Assembly (NCBI RefSeq): GCF_031178445.1
Contig: NZ_JAPSIY010000001.1
Location: forward strand, 331,237-395,236
Length of the DNA stretch: 64,000 bases
Reading direction: 5' to 3'
Origin: Microbacterium sp.
Lineage (GTDB): Bacteria > Actinomycetota > Actinomycetes > Actinomycetales > Microbacteriaceae
The first letter of the stretch is position 1. Each line of letters begins with the position of its first letter. Positions 42,555 to 55,041 of the stretch are shown here, one piece after another. Under the pieces are notes generated by a model. The model was not told where the DNA came from, did no database searches, and saw only the letters and a program-made list of their open reading frames with translations. The translations under genes and the position numbers were made by a program.

Positions 42555-43624
42555 CAGTTCGAACCCTTCTTCTTCGCCCGCTTCTTGCTCATGGGCTGCT
42601 CACGCTTCGGCGCTTCGGCCTTCGCGCGCTCCGCCTCTTCGAGCTTGCGCTGCTGCTCAGCCTCGAAGACCGTGAGCGGAACGACCTTGCCCTCAGCGTT
42701 CACCGCCTTGCCTTTGCGCGCCAGCCGCTCCTCGCGGGCCTTGGCCGCCTCGGACCCCGGGGTCGGCATCTCGCGGATGACCAGGAACTGCTGGCCCATC
42801 GTCCACAGGTTCGAGATGAACCAGTAGATGACGACGCCGAGCGGGAAGAAGACGCCCGAGAAGATGAAGCCCAGCGGCAGCACGTAGAGCATGATCTTCT
42901 GCATCTGGTATGCCTGGCCGGTCTTGGCCTCCGGAGACAGGTTCTTCGAGATGATCTGCAGCTGGGTGATGAACTGCGAGACGATCATCAGCACGACCAG
43001 CACCACGAGGATCGTGATGGCGAGTCCGTTCTGGTTCTCCCAGGCGACGCTGAGGGTCTCGTGCAGCGAGACGCTGCCGAAGAGCTTGGCGTCGTAGAAC
43101 TCCTGGGTGAGCTCGTTGTTGAGCAGACCGACGCCGCTGAAGCTCGGGTTGTCACGGATCTTCTGCACGTCTACGAGCACGCTGTAGAGGGAGAAGAAGA
43201 TCGGCATCTGGATGAGCAGCGGAAGACAGCTCGACATCGGCGTCGTGCCGTGCTTCTTGTAGAGCGCCATGGTCTCGCGGCTCATGGCCTCGCGGGAGAG
43301 CTGGTCGCGCTTGCCCTTGTACTTCTCCTGAACTTTTCGCAGCTCAGGAGCAATTTCCATCATCTTGCGCTGGCTCTTGATCTGCTTCACGAACAACGGG
43401 AACACCGCAGCGCGCACCACGATCACGAGACCCACGATCGACAGCACCCAGGTGAGTCCGGCCGCGGCCGGCATCCCGATCAGCGTGAACAGGGAGTGCC
43501 AGGCGACGAGGATGAGCTCCACGACCCACTTCAGCGGCCAGAGGATGATGCCGAACAGATCGAACCCGCCGCCGGATCCCGACGCGGGCGTTGAGGTGCT
43601 TGCGAGCAGAAGGTCAAGACCCAC
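42554..43624 (-). CDS. yidC: Membrane protein insertase YidC
   Basis: A 356-residue YidC/Oxa1 insertase of the Gram-positive type. N-terminal hydrophobic start, conserved core with VKQIKSQRKMMEIAPELRKVQEKYKGKRDQLSREAM, PMSSCLPLLIQMPIFFSLYSVL and later membrane segments, then a long basic tail (KKRAKKKGS) that binds the ribosome. It inserts membrane proteins with or without SecYEG. Operon neighbours: yidD 3 bp upstream, jag overlapping downstream. Confidence 0.96.
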   Translation of the reverse strand: MGLDLLLASTSTPASGSGGGFDLFGIILWPLKWVVELILVAWHSLFTLIGMPAAAGLTWVLSIVGLVIVVRAAVFPLFVKQIKSQRKMMEIAPELRKVQEKYKGKRDQLSREAMSRETMALYKKHGTTPMSSCLPLLIQMPIFFSLYSVLVDVQKIRDNPSFSGVGLLNNELTQEFYDAKLFGSVSLHETLSVAWENQNGLAITILVVLVVLMIVSQFITQLQIISKNLSPEAKTGQAYQMQKIMLYVLPLGFIFSGVFFPLGVVIYWFISNLWTMGQQFLVIREMPTPGSEAAKAREERLARKGKAVNAEGKVVPLTVFEAEQQRKLEEAERAKAEAPKREQPMSKKRAKKKGSN

Positions 43625-43627
43625 TGT

Positions 43628-43978
43628 TCAGTCCTTTCGAGCAGGTACGACGAACCCGCGCGGGGTCAGGTCGTATTGGAAGTGAGCGTGCGGGCGGACG
43701 TCGTCGACGCCGCCTTTGCTCCACGGATTGCATCGCAGGATGCGCCAGGCCGAGAGCAGTGCTCCCCGCACAGCGCCATGCTGCTGAACCGCCCCTACAG
43801 CGTACGCGGAACAGGATGGGTAATAGCGACAAACGTCCCCGTACAGCGGGGAGATCACCGCGCGGTACGCCGTGAGAAACGCCAGCAACAGGTTGCGGGG
43901 CAGGACCGGGATGCTCCGCAGCGCATCGGAGGCGCGGAATCGCGCGGTGCCGAACGCGTACGAGGGTAGGGCGCTCAT
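43628..43978 (-). CDS. yidD: Membrane protein insertion efficiency factor YidD
   Basis: 116 residues from the ATG at 43978, which overlaps the rnpA stop (ATGA). Family hallmarks: [34 protein letters not shown] and [14 protein letters not shown]. It is a small amphipathic membrane-associated factor that works with YidC. The longer frame from 44014 lacks a plausible start context. Confidence 0.94.
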   Translation of the reverse strand: MSALPSYAFGTARFRASDALRSIPVLPRNLLLAFLTAYRAVISPLYGDVCRYYPSCSAYAVGAVQQHGAVRGALLSAWRILRCNPWSKGGVDDVRPHAHFQYDLTPRGFVVPARKD

Positions 43979-44325
43979 GAGCGCACCGGACCGGAGACCA
44001 GCCGGTTCAAGCATCGCGCCACGTCGCTGCGCAGCTCGGTGAAACCGGCGGTCGCGGATGCAGGAAGGGCACGGATGACGACATCCGTGCCCTCGGGAAC
44101 CGTGTCACGGAACTCCGCGCACACGGCCTTGAGCCGCCGTCGCACGGTGTTGCGGACGACGGCGGATCCCACCTGCTTGCTGATGATGAAACCGAACCTC
44201 GGTGCGCGCGCCTCAGATGTCGGCAGCACCGAGGTCACCAGGCGCGCCCCTCCGCATCGCGTGCCGCGTCGGACCACCATGCGGTAGTCGGCGCCGCGGG
44301 TCAGTCGATACGGCCGGGCGAGCAC
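43975..44325 (-). CDS. rnpA: Ribonuclease P protein component
   Basis: A 116-residue Rnp[23 protein letters not shown] at the start and the RNR motif region [21 protein letters not shown] (residues about 51-71) that contacts the RNase P RNA. It helps mature the 5' ends of tRNAs. It follows rpmH by 20 bp. Confidence 0.96.
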   Translation of the reverse strand: MLARPYRLTRGADYRMVVRRGTRCGGARLVTSVLPTSEARAPRFGFIISKQVGSAVVRNTVRRRLKAVCAEFRDTVPEGTDVVIRALPASATAGFTELRSDVARCLNRLVSGPVRS

Positions 44326-44345
44326 GGCGTGGTCCGGGCGACGGC

Positions 44346-44483
44346 TTACGCCGAGAGCTCGGTGCGGCCCTTCGCACGGCGGGCCGACAGGATGGCACGG
44401 CCGGCGCGGGTGCGCATACGGGCACGGAAGCCGTGCTTCTTGGCACGACGACGGTTGTTGGGCTGGAAGGTGCGCTTGCTCAT
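44346..44483 (-). CDS. rpmH: 50S ribosomal protein L34
   Basis: A 45-residue protein beginning [19 protein letters not shown] and ending GRTELSA; nearly identical to other actinobacterial L34. It is very basic and lies in the 50S subunit. GGAG lies 7 nt before the ATG. It is the first gene of the rpmH-rnpA-yidD-yidC-jag-rsmG series, divergent from dnaA. Confidence 0.97.
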   Translation of the reverse strand: MSKRTFQPNNRRRAKKHGFRARMRTRAGRAILSARRAKGRTELSA

Positions 44484-44566
44484 GGAATCACTCCGGGAAT
44501 GGTGTCACCGGGCTTTGATCATCCGGGGACGGGGGGTACTGCCAATAGGCATAAGTCAACCGATTA

Positions 44567-44595
44567 AGGGTACGACCTGCCGAGGCGCAGGGCAA
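44567..44595 (-). promoter_or_regulatory. rpmH promoter
   Basis: Minus-strand TTGCCC (44595-44590) and TACCCT (44572-44567) with a 17-bp spacer. Confidence 0.55.
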
Positions 44596-44703
44596 ATCCG
44601 CCGCCGGGTGCCACTGTGCACCCCTTGCGTTGCGCACACCCATTATCCACAACTGTGGACGGACCGCCGCCCACCGACACACCCGCGTGTTTCCGGGGGC
44701 GGC

Positions 44704-44732
44704 TTGCTGTACTTGGTCCTGCTGACTACCGT
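44704..44732 (+). promoter_or_regulatory. dnaA promoter
   Basis: TTGCTG (44704-44709) and TACCGT (44727-44732), 17-bp spacer. Expected start near 44739, about 75 nt before the dnaA ATG. Confidence 0.5.
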
Positions 44733-44812
44733 TGCACACGACGTTATCCACAGGGGGAGATCACGCCGGACGGCGGGCTTTTCCACAACCTCCCGAGATC
44801 ACCCGGAGCACA

Positions 44813-46210
44813 ATGACCACTGCAGCCCAGCCCGACGTGCCCATCTGGTCCCTGGTGCAGGAGCGTCTCACCGCGGACTCGCGCGTCACCCCGCAGCTGC
44901 ACGGCTTCCTGAGTCTCGTGGTGCCTGCGGGCGTCATGGGCGGCGTGCTCTACCTCGATGTGCCCAACGATCTCACCGCCGGTCAGATCAACAAGCGGCT
45001 GCGCATCCCGATCATGGAGGCTCTGTCCTCGATCGGCGAGGAGGTCACCTCATACCGCACCGTGGTGAACCACGAGCTGGCCGACCAGCCGGCCCCGTCG
45101 ATCGCGGTACCCGACTTCGCCTCCTCGGAGCAGGTGCGCGTCGAGTCGCCCATGGAGCAGCAGCATCCCACTCCCCTGCGTCACGAATCGCGCCTGAACC
45201 CGAAGTACACCTTCGACAACTTCGTCATCGGGCAGTCCAACCGCTTCGCACACGCCGCAGCGGTCGCCGTCGCGGAGGCGCCGGCGAAGGCGTACAACCC
45301 GCTGTTCATCTACGGCGACTCCGGCCTCGGCAAGACCCACCTGCTGCACGCGATCGGCGACTACGCGCAGTCGCTGTACGCCGGGGTGAAGGTGCGGTAC
45401 GTGTCGAGCGAGGAGTTCACCAACGACTTCATCAACTCGATCGCGAACAACCGCGGTGCCGCCTTCCAGAGCCGCTACCGCGAGGTCGACATCCTGCTCA
45501 TCGACGACATCCAGTTCCTGCAGGGGCGCGCGGAGACGCAGGAGGCGTTCTTTCACACCTTCAACCAGCTGCACGATCACAACAAGCAGGTCGTGATCAC
45601 CAGCGACGTGGCCCCCAAGCTGCTCACCGGCTTCGAGGATCGGATGCGCAGTCGCTTCGAGTGGGGTCTGATCACCGATGTGCAGGCGCCCGACCTCGAG
45701 ACGCGCATCGCGATCCTGCGAAAGAAGGCGCAGAGCGAATCGCTGCACATCCCCGATGAGGTGCTCGAGTACATCGCGACGGTGGTGTCGTCCAACATCC
45801 GCGAACTCGAAGGCGCCCTGATCCGGGTGTCCGCCTTCGCGAGCCTCAACCGGTCGTCGCTGGACATCTCCCTGGCGCAGACCGTGCTCCGCGACATCGT
45901 CGACACCGCAGAGGACAACATCATCTCGCCGACGGACATCATCACGGCGACGGCGGCGTACTTCAAGCTCACGGTCGATGATCTGTACGGCTCGAGCCGT
46001 TCGCAGCAGATCGCAACCGCACGGCAGATCGCGATGTACCTGTGCCGTGAGCGCACCAGCCTCTCCCTGCCCAAGATCGGTCAGCTGTTCGGCAACCGCG
46101 ATCACACCACCGTCATGTACGCGTACAAGAAGATCAGCGAGCTCATGAAGGAGCGTCGGTCGATCTACAACCAGGTCACCGAGATCACGACCCAGATCGG
46201 TCGCCGCTGA
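44813..46210 (+). CDS. dnaA: Chromosomal replication initiator DnaA
   Basis: A 465-residue AAA+ initiator. Domain I occupies about residues 1-80 (IWSLVQERLTADSRVT), then a short linker. The ATPase domain has Walker A GDSGLGKTHLLHAIG and Walker B DILLIDDIQFLQGR. Domain IV ends with the box-binding signature GNRDHTTVMYAYKKI. It binds DnaA boxes and opens the origin. GGAG 5 nt before the ATG at 44813 fixes the start; an upstream ATG at 44732 lies over the promoter. Confidence 0.98.
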   Translation: MTTAAQPDVPIWSLVQERLTADSRVTPQLHGFLSLVVPAGVMGGVLYLDVPNDLTAGQINKRLRIPIMEALSSIGEEVTSYRTVVNHELADQPAPSIAVPDFASSEQVRVESPMEQQHPTPLRHESRLNPKYTFDNFVIGQSNRFAHAAAVAVAEAPAKAYNPLFIYGDSGLGKTHLLHAIGDYAQSLYAGVKVRYVSSEEFTNDFINSIANNRGAAFQSRYREVDILLIDDIQFLQGRAETQEAFFHTFNQLHDHNKQVVITSDVAPKLLTGFEDRMRSRFEWGLITDVQAPDLETRIAILRKKAQSESLHIPDEVLEYIATVVSSNIRELEGALIRVSAFASLNRSSLDISLAQTVLRDIVDTAEDNIISPTDIITATAAYFKLTVDDLYGSSRSQQIATARQIAMYLCRERTSLSLPKIGQLFGNRDHTTVMYAYKKISELMKERRSIYNQVTEITTQIGRR

Positions 46211-46678
46211 CACGCCGGAGACTCCGCATCACGCGGATACGGCGGAGCGATCTCCCCGCGGCCCCGCCTCGCCTGTCATCGACTGCGATCGCGGGACTTT
46301 CCGCAGGGGTTGTGGATAACTTGTGGAATCACGCGTCCGGAACGGCCGGCGCTCCGGGTCGTCTGTGGATAACTCTCTGAAGCGGGTCGGACGCCAGACC
46401 CTCGGAAACCCGCGGATTCCTCAGCACATCCACATCTCACACAGGTGTAGTTTCCTACTCGCGACTGATATCCACCGAGTTATCCACAGTATCCACAGCT
46501 GTTAACACCATTAAGAGATCAATCTTCATCGAGGGTTCTCCGATGACCGGATGGATGTGGACGAGCGAAACCCCGACGTGCGAATCCGGGGTGGTGAGCG
46601 CTTCGCGGTGTACGACTAGCATGGGATGGCCTGTAGCGGGTCATGTGCGCTGCAGGGACCGACAACGAGGGAGCGCCC
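46211..46678. other. oriC: Probable oriC (dnaA-dnaN intergenic region)
   Basis: 468 bp without a gene. DnaA boxes: TGTGGATAA at 46311-46319 and 46364-46372 (TTATCCACA on the minus strand), TTATCCACA at 46480-46488, and one-mismatch GTATCCACA at 46489-46497. Weaker copies occur near 46322 and 46426. Right after the tandem boxes, 46499-46531 is A+T-rich (TGTTAACACCATTAAGAGAT) and a good candidate for the unwinding element. This is the usual oriC position in actinobacteria. Confidence 0.85.
46617..46622 (+). promoter_or_regulatory. Candidate dnaN -10 element
   Basis: TAGCAT, leaving a leader of about 50 nt before the GTG at 46679. Confidence 0.4.
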
Positions 46679-47821
46679 GTGAGGTTCCAGGTCAATCGCG
46701 ATGTGTTCAGCGAAGCTGTGTCCTTCGTCGTCAAGCTGCTGCCGCAGCGCAACCCTCAGCCGATCCTCGCTGGTGTGCTCATCGAGGCGTCCGCTGACGG
46801 GCTGACGCTCTCGGCGTTCGACTACGAGGCGTCCGCTCGCACCACCATCGAGGCCACGGTCGATGACCCTGGCACGATCCTGGTGCACGGCCGGCTGCTC
46901 TCCGACATCGCCAGCCGTCTGCCCAACGCTCCGATCGAGATCGCTGTCGAGGAGGACGGCGGTATCGCAGTCACCTGCGGATCGGCACGGTTCACCCTCG
47001 CCTCCATGCCTGTCGAGGAATACCCGTCGATCCCCGAGGTGACGGGTTCGACCGGGGTCGTCCCGGCCGAGGACTTCGGCACCGCGATCGCGCAGGTCGC
47101 ATTCGCCGCATCCCGTGACGACGTGACCCCCGTGCTCACGGGCGTGCAGCTCGAGGTCTCGGGCACCGAGCTCAGCATGGTCGCCACCGACCGCTACCGG
47201 GTCTCTCTCCGTGACGTACCGTGGGACGGCGGAGGCGCGGAGCAGACGGCACTGGTGCCCGCTAGGACTCTCACCGAGGTCGGAAAGACGTTCGCGCATG
47301 CCGGGAACATCGAGGTCGCGTTCTCGGGCGCCGGTGATCGCGAGATCATCGCCTTCACCGCGGGGAACAAGACCGTCACATCCCTGCTCATCAAGGGCAA
47401 CTTCCCGCCGGTGCGCCGGCTGTTCCCCGAGCAGACCGACCACTATGCGGTCGTGAACACCGCAGACCTGATCGAGGCGGTGCGCCGCGTGTCACTGGTC
47501 CTCGACCGTTCGGCGCCGCTGCGGTTCACGTTCGGAACCGACAGCGTCACCATGGATGCTTCGGGCAGCGAGCAGGCGAGGGCGTCGGAGTCGGTCGACG
47601 CACACCTGAACGGCGGCGAAGAGGTCACGCTCGGACTCAACCCCCAGTACCTGCTCGAGGCACTCGGCGCCGTGAAGAGCGAGTTCACCCGCGTCACCTT
47701 CACATCCAGCGACAACGCGAACAAGCTCAGCCCGGTGCTGATCACGAGCCAGACCTCCGTCGACCAGGCGGGACTCGATTCGTTCAAGTACCTGCTGCAG
47801 CCCAATCTGCTGCTTCGCTGA
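46679..47821 (+). CDS. dnaN: DNA polymerase III beta clamp
   Basis: 380 residues from the GTG at 46679, chosen because GAGGGAG stands 5 nt before it and the protein then begins at the family position (VRFQVNRDVFSEAVSFV). Three clamp domains; FDYEASARTTIEA in the first and VATDRYRVSLRDV in the second are typical. It encircles DNA and tethers polymerase III. An ATG at 46643 gives a longer frame without support. Confidence 0.97.
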   Translation: MRFQVNRDVFSEAVSFVVKLLPQRNPQPILAGVLIEASADGLTLSAFDYEASARTTIEATVDDPGTILVHGRLLSDIASRLPNAPIEIAVEEDGGIAVTCGSARFTLASMPVEEYPSIPEVTGSTGVVPAEDFGTAIAQVAFAASRDDVTPVLTGVQLEVSGTELSMVATDRYRVSLRDVPWDGGGAEQTALVPARTLTEVGKTFAHAGNIEVAFSGAGDREIIAFTAGNKTVTSLLIKGNFPPVRRLFPEQTDHYAVVNTADLIEAVRRVSLVLDRSAPLRFTFGTDSVTMDASGSEQARASESVDAHLNGGEEVTLGLNPQYLLEALGAVKSEFTRVTFTSSDNANKLSPVLITSQTSVDQAGLDSFKYLLQPNLLLR

Positions 47822-47870
47822 GCTCGCGACGCCTCGGTCGGGCTGCCGGACCGGTGTCAGACCCGAAAGG

Positions 47871-47876
47871 TAGGCT
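47871..47876 (+). promoter_or_regulatory. -10 element for a leaderless recF transcript
   Basis: TAGGCT exactly 6 nt before the recF GTG at 47883. Confidence 0.55.
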
Positions 47877-47882
47877 GATGCG

Positions 47883-49100
47883 GTGATCGTGGAGCAGCTG
47901 AACCTGGTCGACTTCCGCAATTACGCGACCGCCGATCTCGCCCTGCATCGCGGTCCGAACGTCCTCGTCGGCAGCAACGGCCAGGGCAAGACGAACCTCG
48001 CCGAGGCGATCGTGTTCCTCGCGACGCTCGGCTCCCACCGGGTGTCGACGGATGCGCCGATGGTGCGTGACGGCAAGGACTTCGCCGTCATCCGCGCGCG
48101 TCTCGCGCACGGCACCCGCAACGTGCTGACCGAGGTCCAGCTGAACAGGCAGGGGTCGAACAAGGCGCGCATCAACGGCTCCCCTGCCAAGACGAACGAG
48201 CTGCCCCGCTACGCGCACGTCGTGCTGTTCGCCCCCGAGGACCTGCAGATCGTGCGCGGCGACCCTTCCTCGCGCAGAAGGTTCGCCGATCAGCTGCTGA
48301 TACAGCGCACACCCCGACTCGCCGGCGTGCTCGCCGACTACGACCGGGTGCTCCGTCAGCGCACCGCGCTGCTGAAATCCGCCAGGGCGCGCGGCATCCG
48401 GGGCGAAGGCCTGTCGACGCTGGATGTGTGGGACGACAAGCTGGTCGCACTCGGTTCCGAGATCATCCACGCGCGCATCCGGCTGGCCGCTGATCTGCAG
48501 GGCCCGCTCGCCGAAGCCTATGCGGCGATCGCCGGCGCCGACCATCGACCGCAGCTCGAATGGGCGCTCTCCGTGCGCGGGGGCGACCCGGAGGAGGGGG
48601 AAGCGGAGGCGGAGGACGCACGCGGTGAGATCGCCGACCTGTTCCGCGCCGCCCTGCAGCAGAAGCGCGCCAAGGAGGTCGACCGGGGTCTGACTCTCGT
48701 CGGCCCGCACCGCGACGATCTGGTTCTGCGCGTGCGCGATCTTCCTGTGAAGGGCTACGCCTCGCACGGCGAGTCGTGGTCGGTGGCGCTCGCCCTGCGG
48801 CTGGCCTCGGCCGAGTTGCTGCGCGCCGAATCGCCCGCCGGCGACCCGGTGCTGATCCTCGATGACGTGTTCGCCGAGCTCGATTCCGATCGCAGACAGC
48901 GCCTCGCCTCGCTCACAGCGGGATACGAACAGGTGCTCGTGACCGCCGCCGTCGAGGGCGACATTCCTGAAGCGCTGCATCGGCACGTGGTGCGCATCAG
49001 CGCGGGTACGATCAGCGATGAACGAGATGGGACGGATGCCGGCGACGATGTCTCAGCCGATGGAACGGAGGGTGCCGATGACGGACCCGCAACCACCTGA
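47883..49100 (+). CDS. recF: DNA replication and repair protein RecF
   Basis: A 405-residue SMC-like ATPase. VEQLNLVDFRNYATADL, Walker A GSNGQGKTNLAEAI (residues about 34-47), the signature near GESWSVALALRLASAELL and Walker B PVLILDDVFAELDSDRRQRL. It loads RecA at gaps with RecO and RecR. The GTG start follows TAGGCT by 6 nt with no ribosome binding site, suggesting a leaderless mRNA in addition to read-through from dnaN. The last 23 bp overlap the next gene. Confidence 0.96.
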   Translation: MIVEQLNLVDFRNYATADLALHRGPNVLVGSNGQGKTNLAEAIVFLATLGSHRVSTDAPMVRDGKDFAVIRARLAHGTRNVLTEVQLNRQGSNKARINGSPAKTNELPRYAHVVLFAPEDLQIVRGDPSSRRRFADQLLIQRTPRLAGVLADYDRVLRQRTALLKSARARGIRGEGLSTLDVWDDKLVALGSEIIHARIRLAADLQGPLAEAYAAIAGADHRPQLEWALSVRGGDPEEGEAEAEDARGEIADLFRAALQQKRAKEVDRGLTLVGPHRDDLVLRVRDLPVKGYASHGESWSVALALRLASAELLRAESPAGDPVLILDDVFAELDSDRRQRLASLTAGYEQVLVTAAVEGDIPEALHRHVVRISAGTISDERDGTDAGDDVSADGTEGADDGPATT

Positions 49101-49563
49101 GACGGTCGCGACCTACCTGCGCCTGCGCGGTCTGAAGCCCAGCTCGAAGAACTGGAAGCGCAAGAAGCGGCTGCTCGCGGATGACGACAACGCGCCGTTC
49201 ACGAAGGGCCGCGATCCCGGAATGCTGGGCGACGTGCTGGCGAAGCTGACCAAGGATGCCGGGTGGGAGAAGACGCTCGCCGCAGAGGATCTCGTGCGTC
49301 AGTGGGCAGATCTGGCGGGAGCCGACACCGCCAAGCACTCCGAGCCTGTCTCGCTGCAGCGCGGGGTGCTCACCGTGAAGTGCGATTCGACGGCATGGGC
49401 GAAGAACCTTCAGTACATGCGGGCGGTCATCATGACCCAGATCGGCGAGCGCTATCCCGATGCGGGGGTGGAGAACATCCGATTCATCGGGCCAGACGTC
49501 CCGTCGTGGAAGTGGGGACCGAGGGTCGTCCCGGGACGGGGTCCGCGAGACACCTACGGGTAG
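49078..49563 (+). CDS. DUF721 family protein (DciA-like)
   Basis: 161 residues from the ATG at 49078, with GGAGGG 7 nt upstream. An N-terminal basic segment (LKPSSKNWKRKKRLL) is followed by the DUF721 core (GMLGDVLAKLTKDAGWEKTLAAEDLVRQWADLAG, then LTVKCDSTAWAKNLQYMR). DciA, the characterised family member, loads the replicative helicase in bacteria lacking DnaC. Its place between recF and gyrB supports a replication role. Confidence 0.9.
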   Translation: MTDPQPPETVATYLRLRGLKPSSKNWKRKKRLLADDDNAPFTKGRDPGMLGDVLAKLTKDAGWEKTLAAEDLVRQWADLAGADTAKHSEPVSLQRGVLTVKCDSTAWAKNLQYMRAVIMTQIGERYPDAGVENIRFIGPDVPSWKWGPRVVPGRGPRDTYG

Positions 49564-49580
49564 GGCACCATACCCGCACC

Positions 49581-51750
<2,170 letters not shown>

Positions 51751-51812
51751 CCCACACACCACCGCTGCATCGCGGTGAACAGATGACAGACATGACAGCG
51801 ACAGAGGGCGGA

Positions 51813-51890
51813 GGAATCTCGTCGGAGTGAGCATCGGGAGGGGCCCGCGAAGCGGGAGGGAACCCGCTCTGCGAACGAAGACGAGATTCC
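51813..51890. repeat. Long inverted repeat between gyrB and gyrA
   Basis: 11-bp arms GGAATCTCGTC (51813-51823) and GACGAGATTCC (51880-51890) enclose 56 bp. Inside is a second stem, AGCGGG/CCCGCT (51850-51855 with 51863-51868). The transcript could form a branched or stacked structure 53 nt before the gyrA start. Not a typical terminator. Confidence 0.6.
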
Positions 51891-51942
51891 GTAGCCCGGC
51901 CCCACCAGACTCTGGTGGTCAAGGCAGACGAAGAGAAGACAC

Positions 51943-54477
<2,535 letters not shown>

Positions 54478-54498
54478 TCCCCGAAAAGAGCAAGACGC

Positions 54499-54903
54499 AT
54501 GAGCACAGTAGCCGACAAGCTGGCCAGGAAGTCCACGCGCAAGACCGGCGGCAAGCAGGTTCGCCTGCGTCTGGTCTACGTCGACTTCTGGTCGGCGGTG
54601 AAGCTGTCGTTCCTCGGCGCGGTGGCCCTGGCGATCGTGACCATGGTCTCGTTCTTCCTCATCTTCATGGTGCTGCAGGCGACCCAGGTGCTCGCGCAGG
54701 CGAGTGACTTCCTCGACACGATCACCGACGGTGCGATCAACCTGCAGAGCCTCATCGGGCTGCCGCAGGTGATGGCGTTCGGCGCAGTGGTCTCGATCCT
54801 GAACCTCATCGTCTTCACCGTGCTCGGGGCAGTGGTCGCGGGGATCTACAACCTGGCGGTGAAGGTGACCGGCGGGCTGCTCGTCGGCTTCATGTCGAAC
54901 TGA
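54499..54903 (+). CDS. DUF3566 domain membrane protein
   Basis: A 134-residue protein. An N-terminal basic region (KLARKSTRKTGGKQVRLRLVYVD) and two membrane segments (FLGAVALAIVTMVSFFLIFMV and MAFGAVVSILNLIVFTVLGAVVAGIY) linked by a periplasmic loop. This is the DUF3566 architecture always found just after gyrA in actinobacteria. Function unknown; conservation suggests an envelope role. It follows gyrA by 21 bp and is co-transcribed. Confidence 0.92.
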   Translation: MSTVADKLARKSTRKTGGKQVRLRLVYVDFWSAVKLSFLGAVALAIVTMVSFFLIFMVLQATQVLAQASDFLDTITDGAINLQSLIGLPQVMAFGAVVSILNLIVFTVLGAVVAGIYNLAVKVTGGLLVGFMSN

Positions 54904-54983
54904 TTCTCGTTCTGGGGCGGGCGTGGGGATGTTCCCTTCGTTCGCAGAGTGGGGCCCTCCGCTTCGCGGCATCCGCCTTTCTC

Positions 54984-55033
54984 TTGCACGGCGACAAACT
55001 CGGCGTAGCATAAGGAACGGAGCGTTTCTTATG
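54984..55033 (+). promoter_or_regulatory. Promoter with 25-bp palindromic operator
   Basis: TTGCAC (54984-54989), 16-bp spacer, TAGCAT (55006-55011). A near-perfect dyad CATAAG-N-AACG-N3-CGTT-N-CTTATG spans 55009-55033, overlapping the -10 and reaching the ribosome binding site GGAGG. Probable site for the TetR protein encoded at 57500, in the same transcript. Confidence 0.7.
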
Positions 55034-55041
55034 GAGGCGTC

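Larger units (their letters stand above)
44484..44812. promoter_or_regulatory. rpmH-dnaA intergenic region with DnaA boxes
   Basis: It contains two perfect DnaA boxes TTATCCACA (44643-44651 and 44744-44752) and a variant TTTTCCACA (44779-44787). It also carries divergent promoters for rpmH and dnaA. The box at 44744 falls just beyond the predicted dnaA transcription start, fitting autorepression by DnaA. It may act with the dnaA-dnaN region as a bipartite origin. Confidence 0.75.

Noticed and set aside
54904..55041. Rifamycin-associated element upstream of the phosphotransferase gene
   Set aside because: Nothing matching the RAE palindrome is visible; the only dyad is the CATAAG/CTTATG operator.
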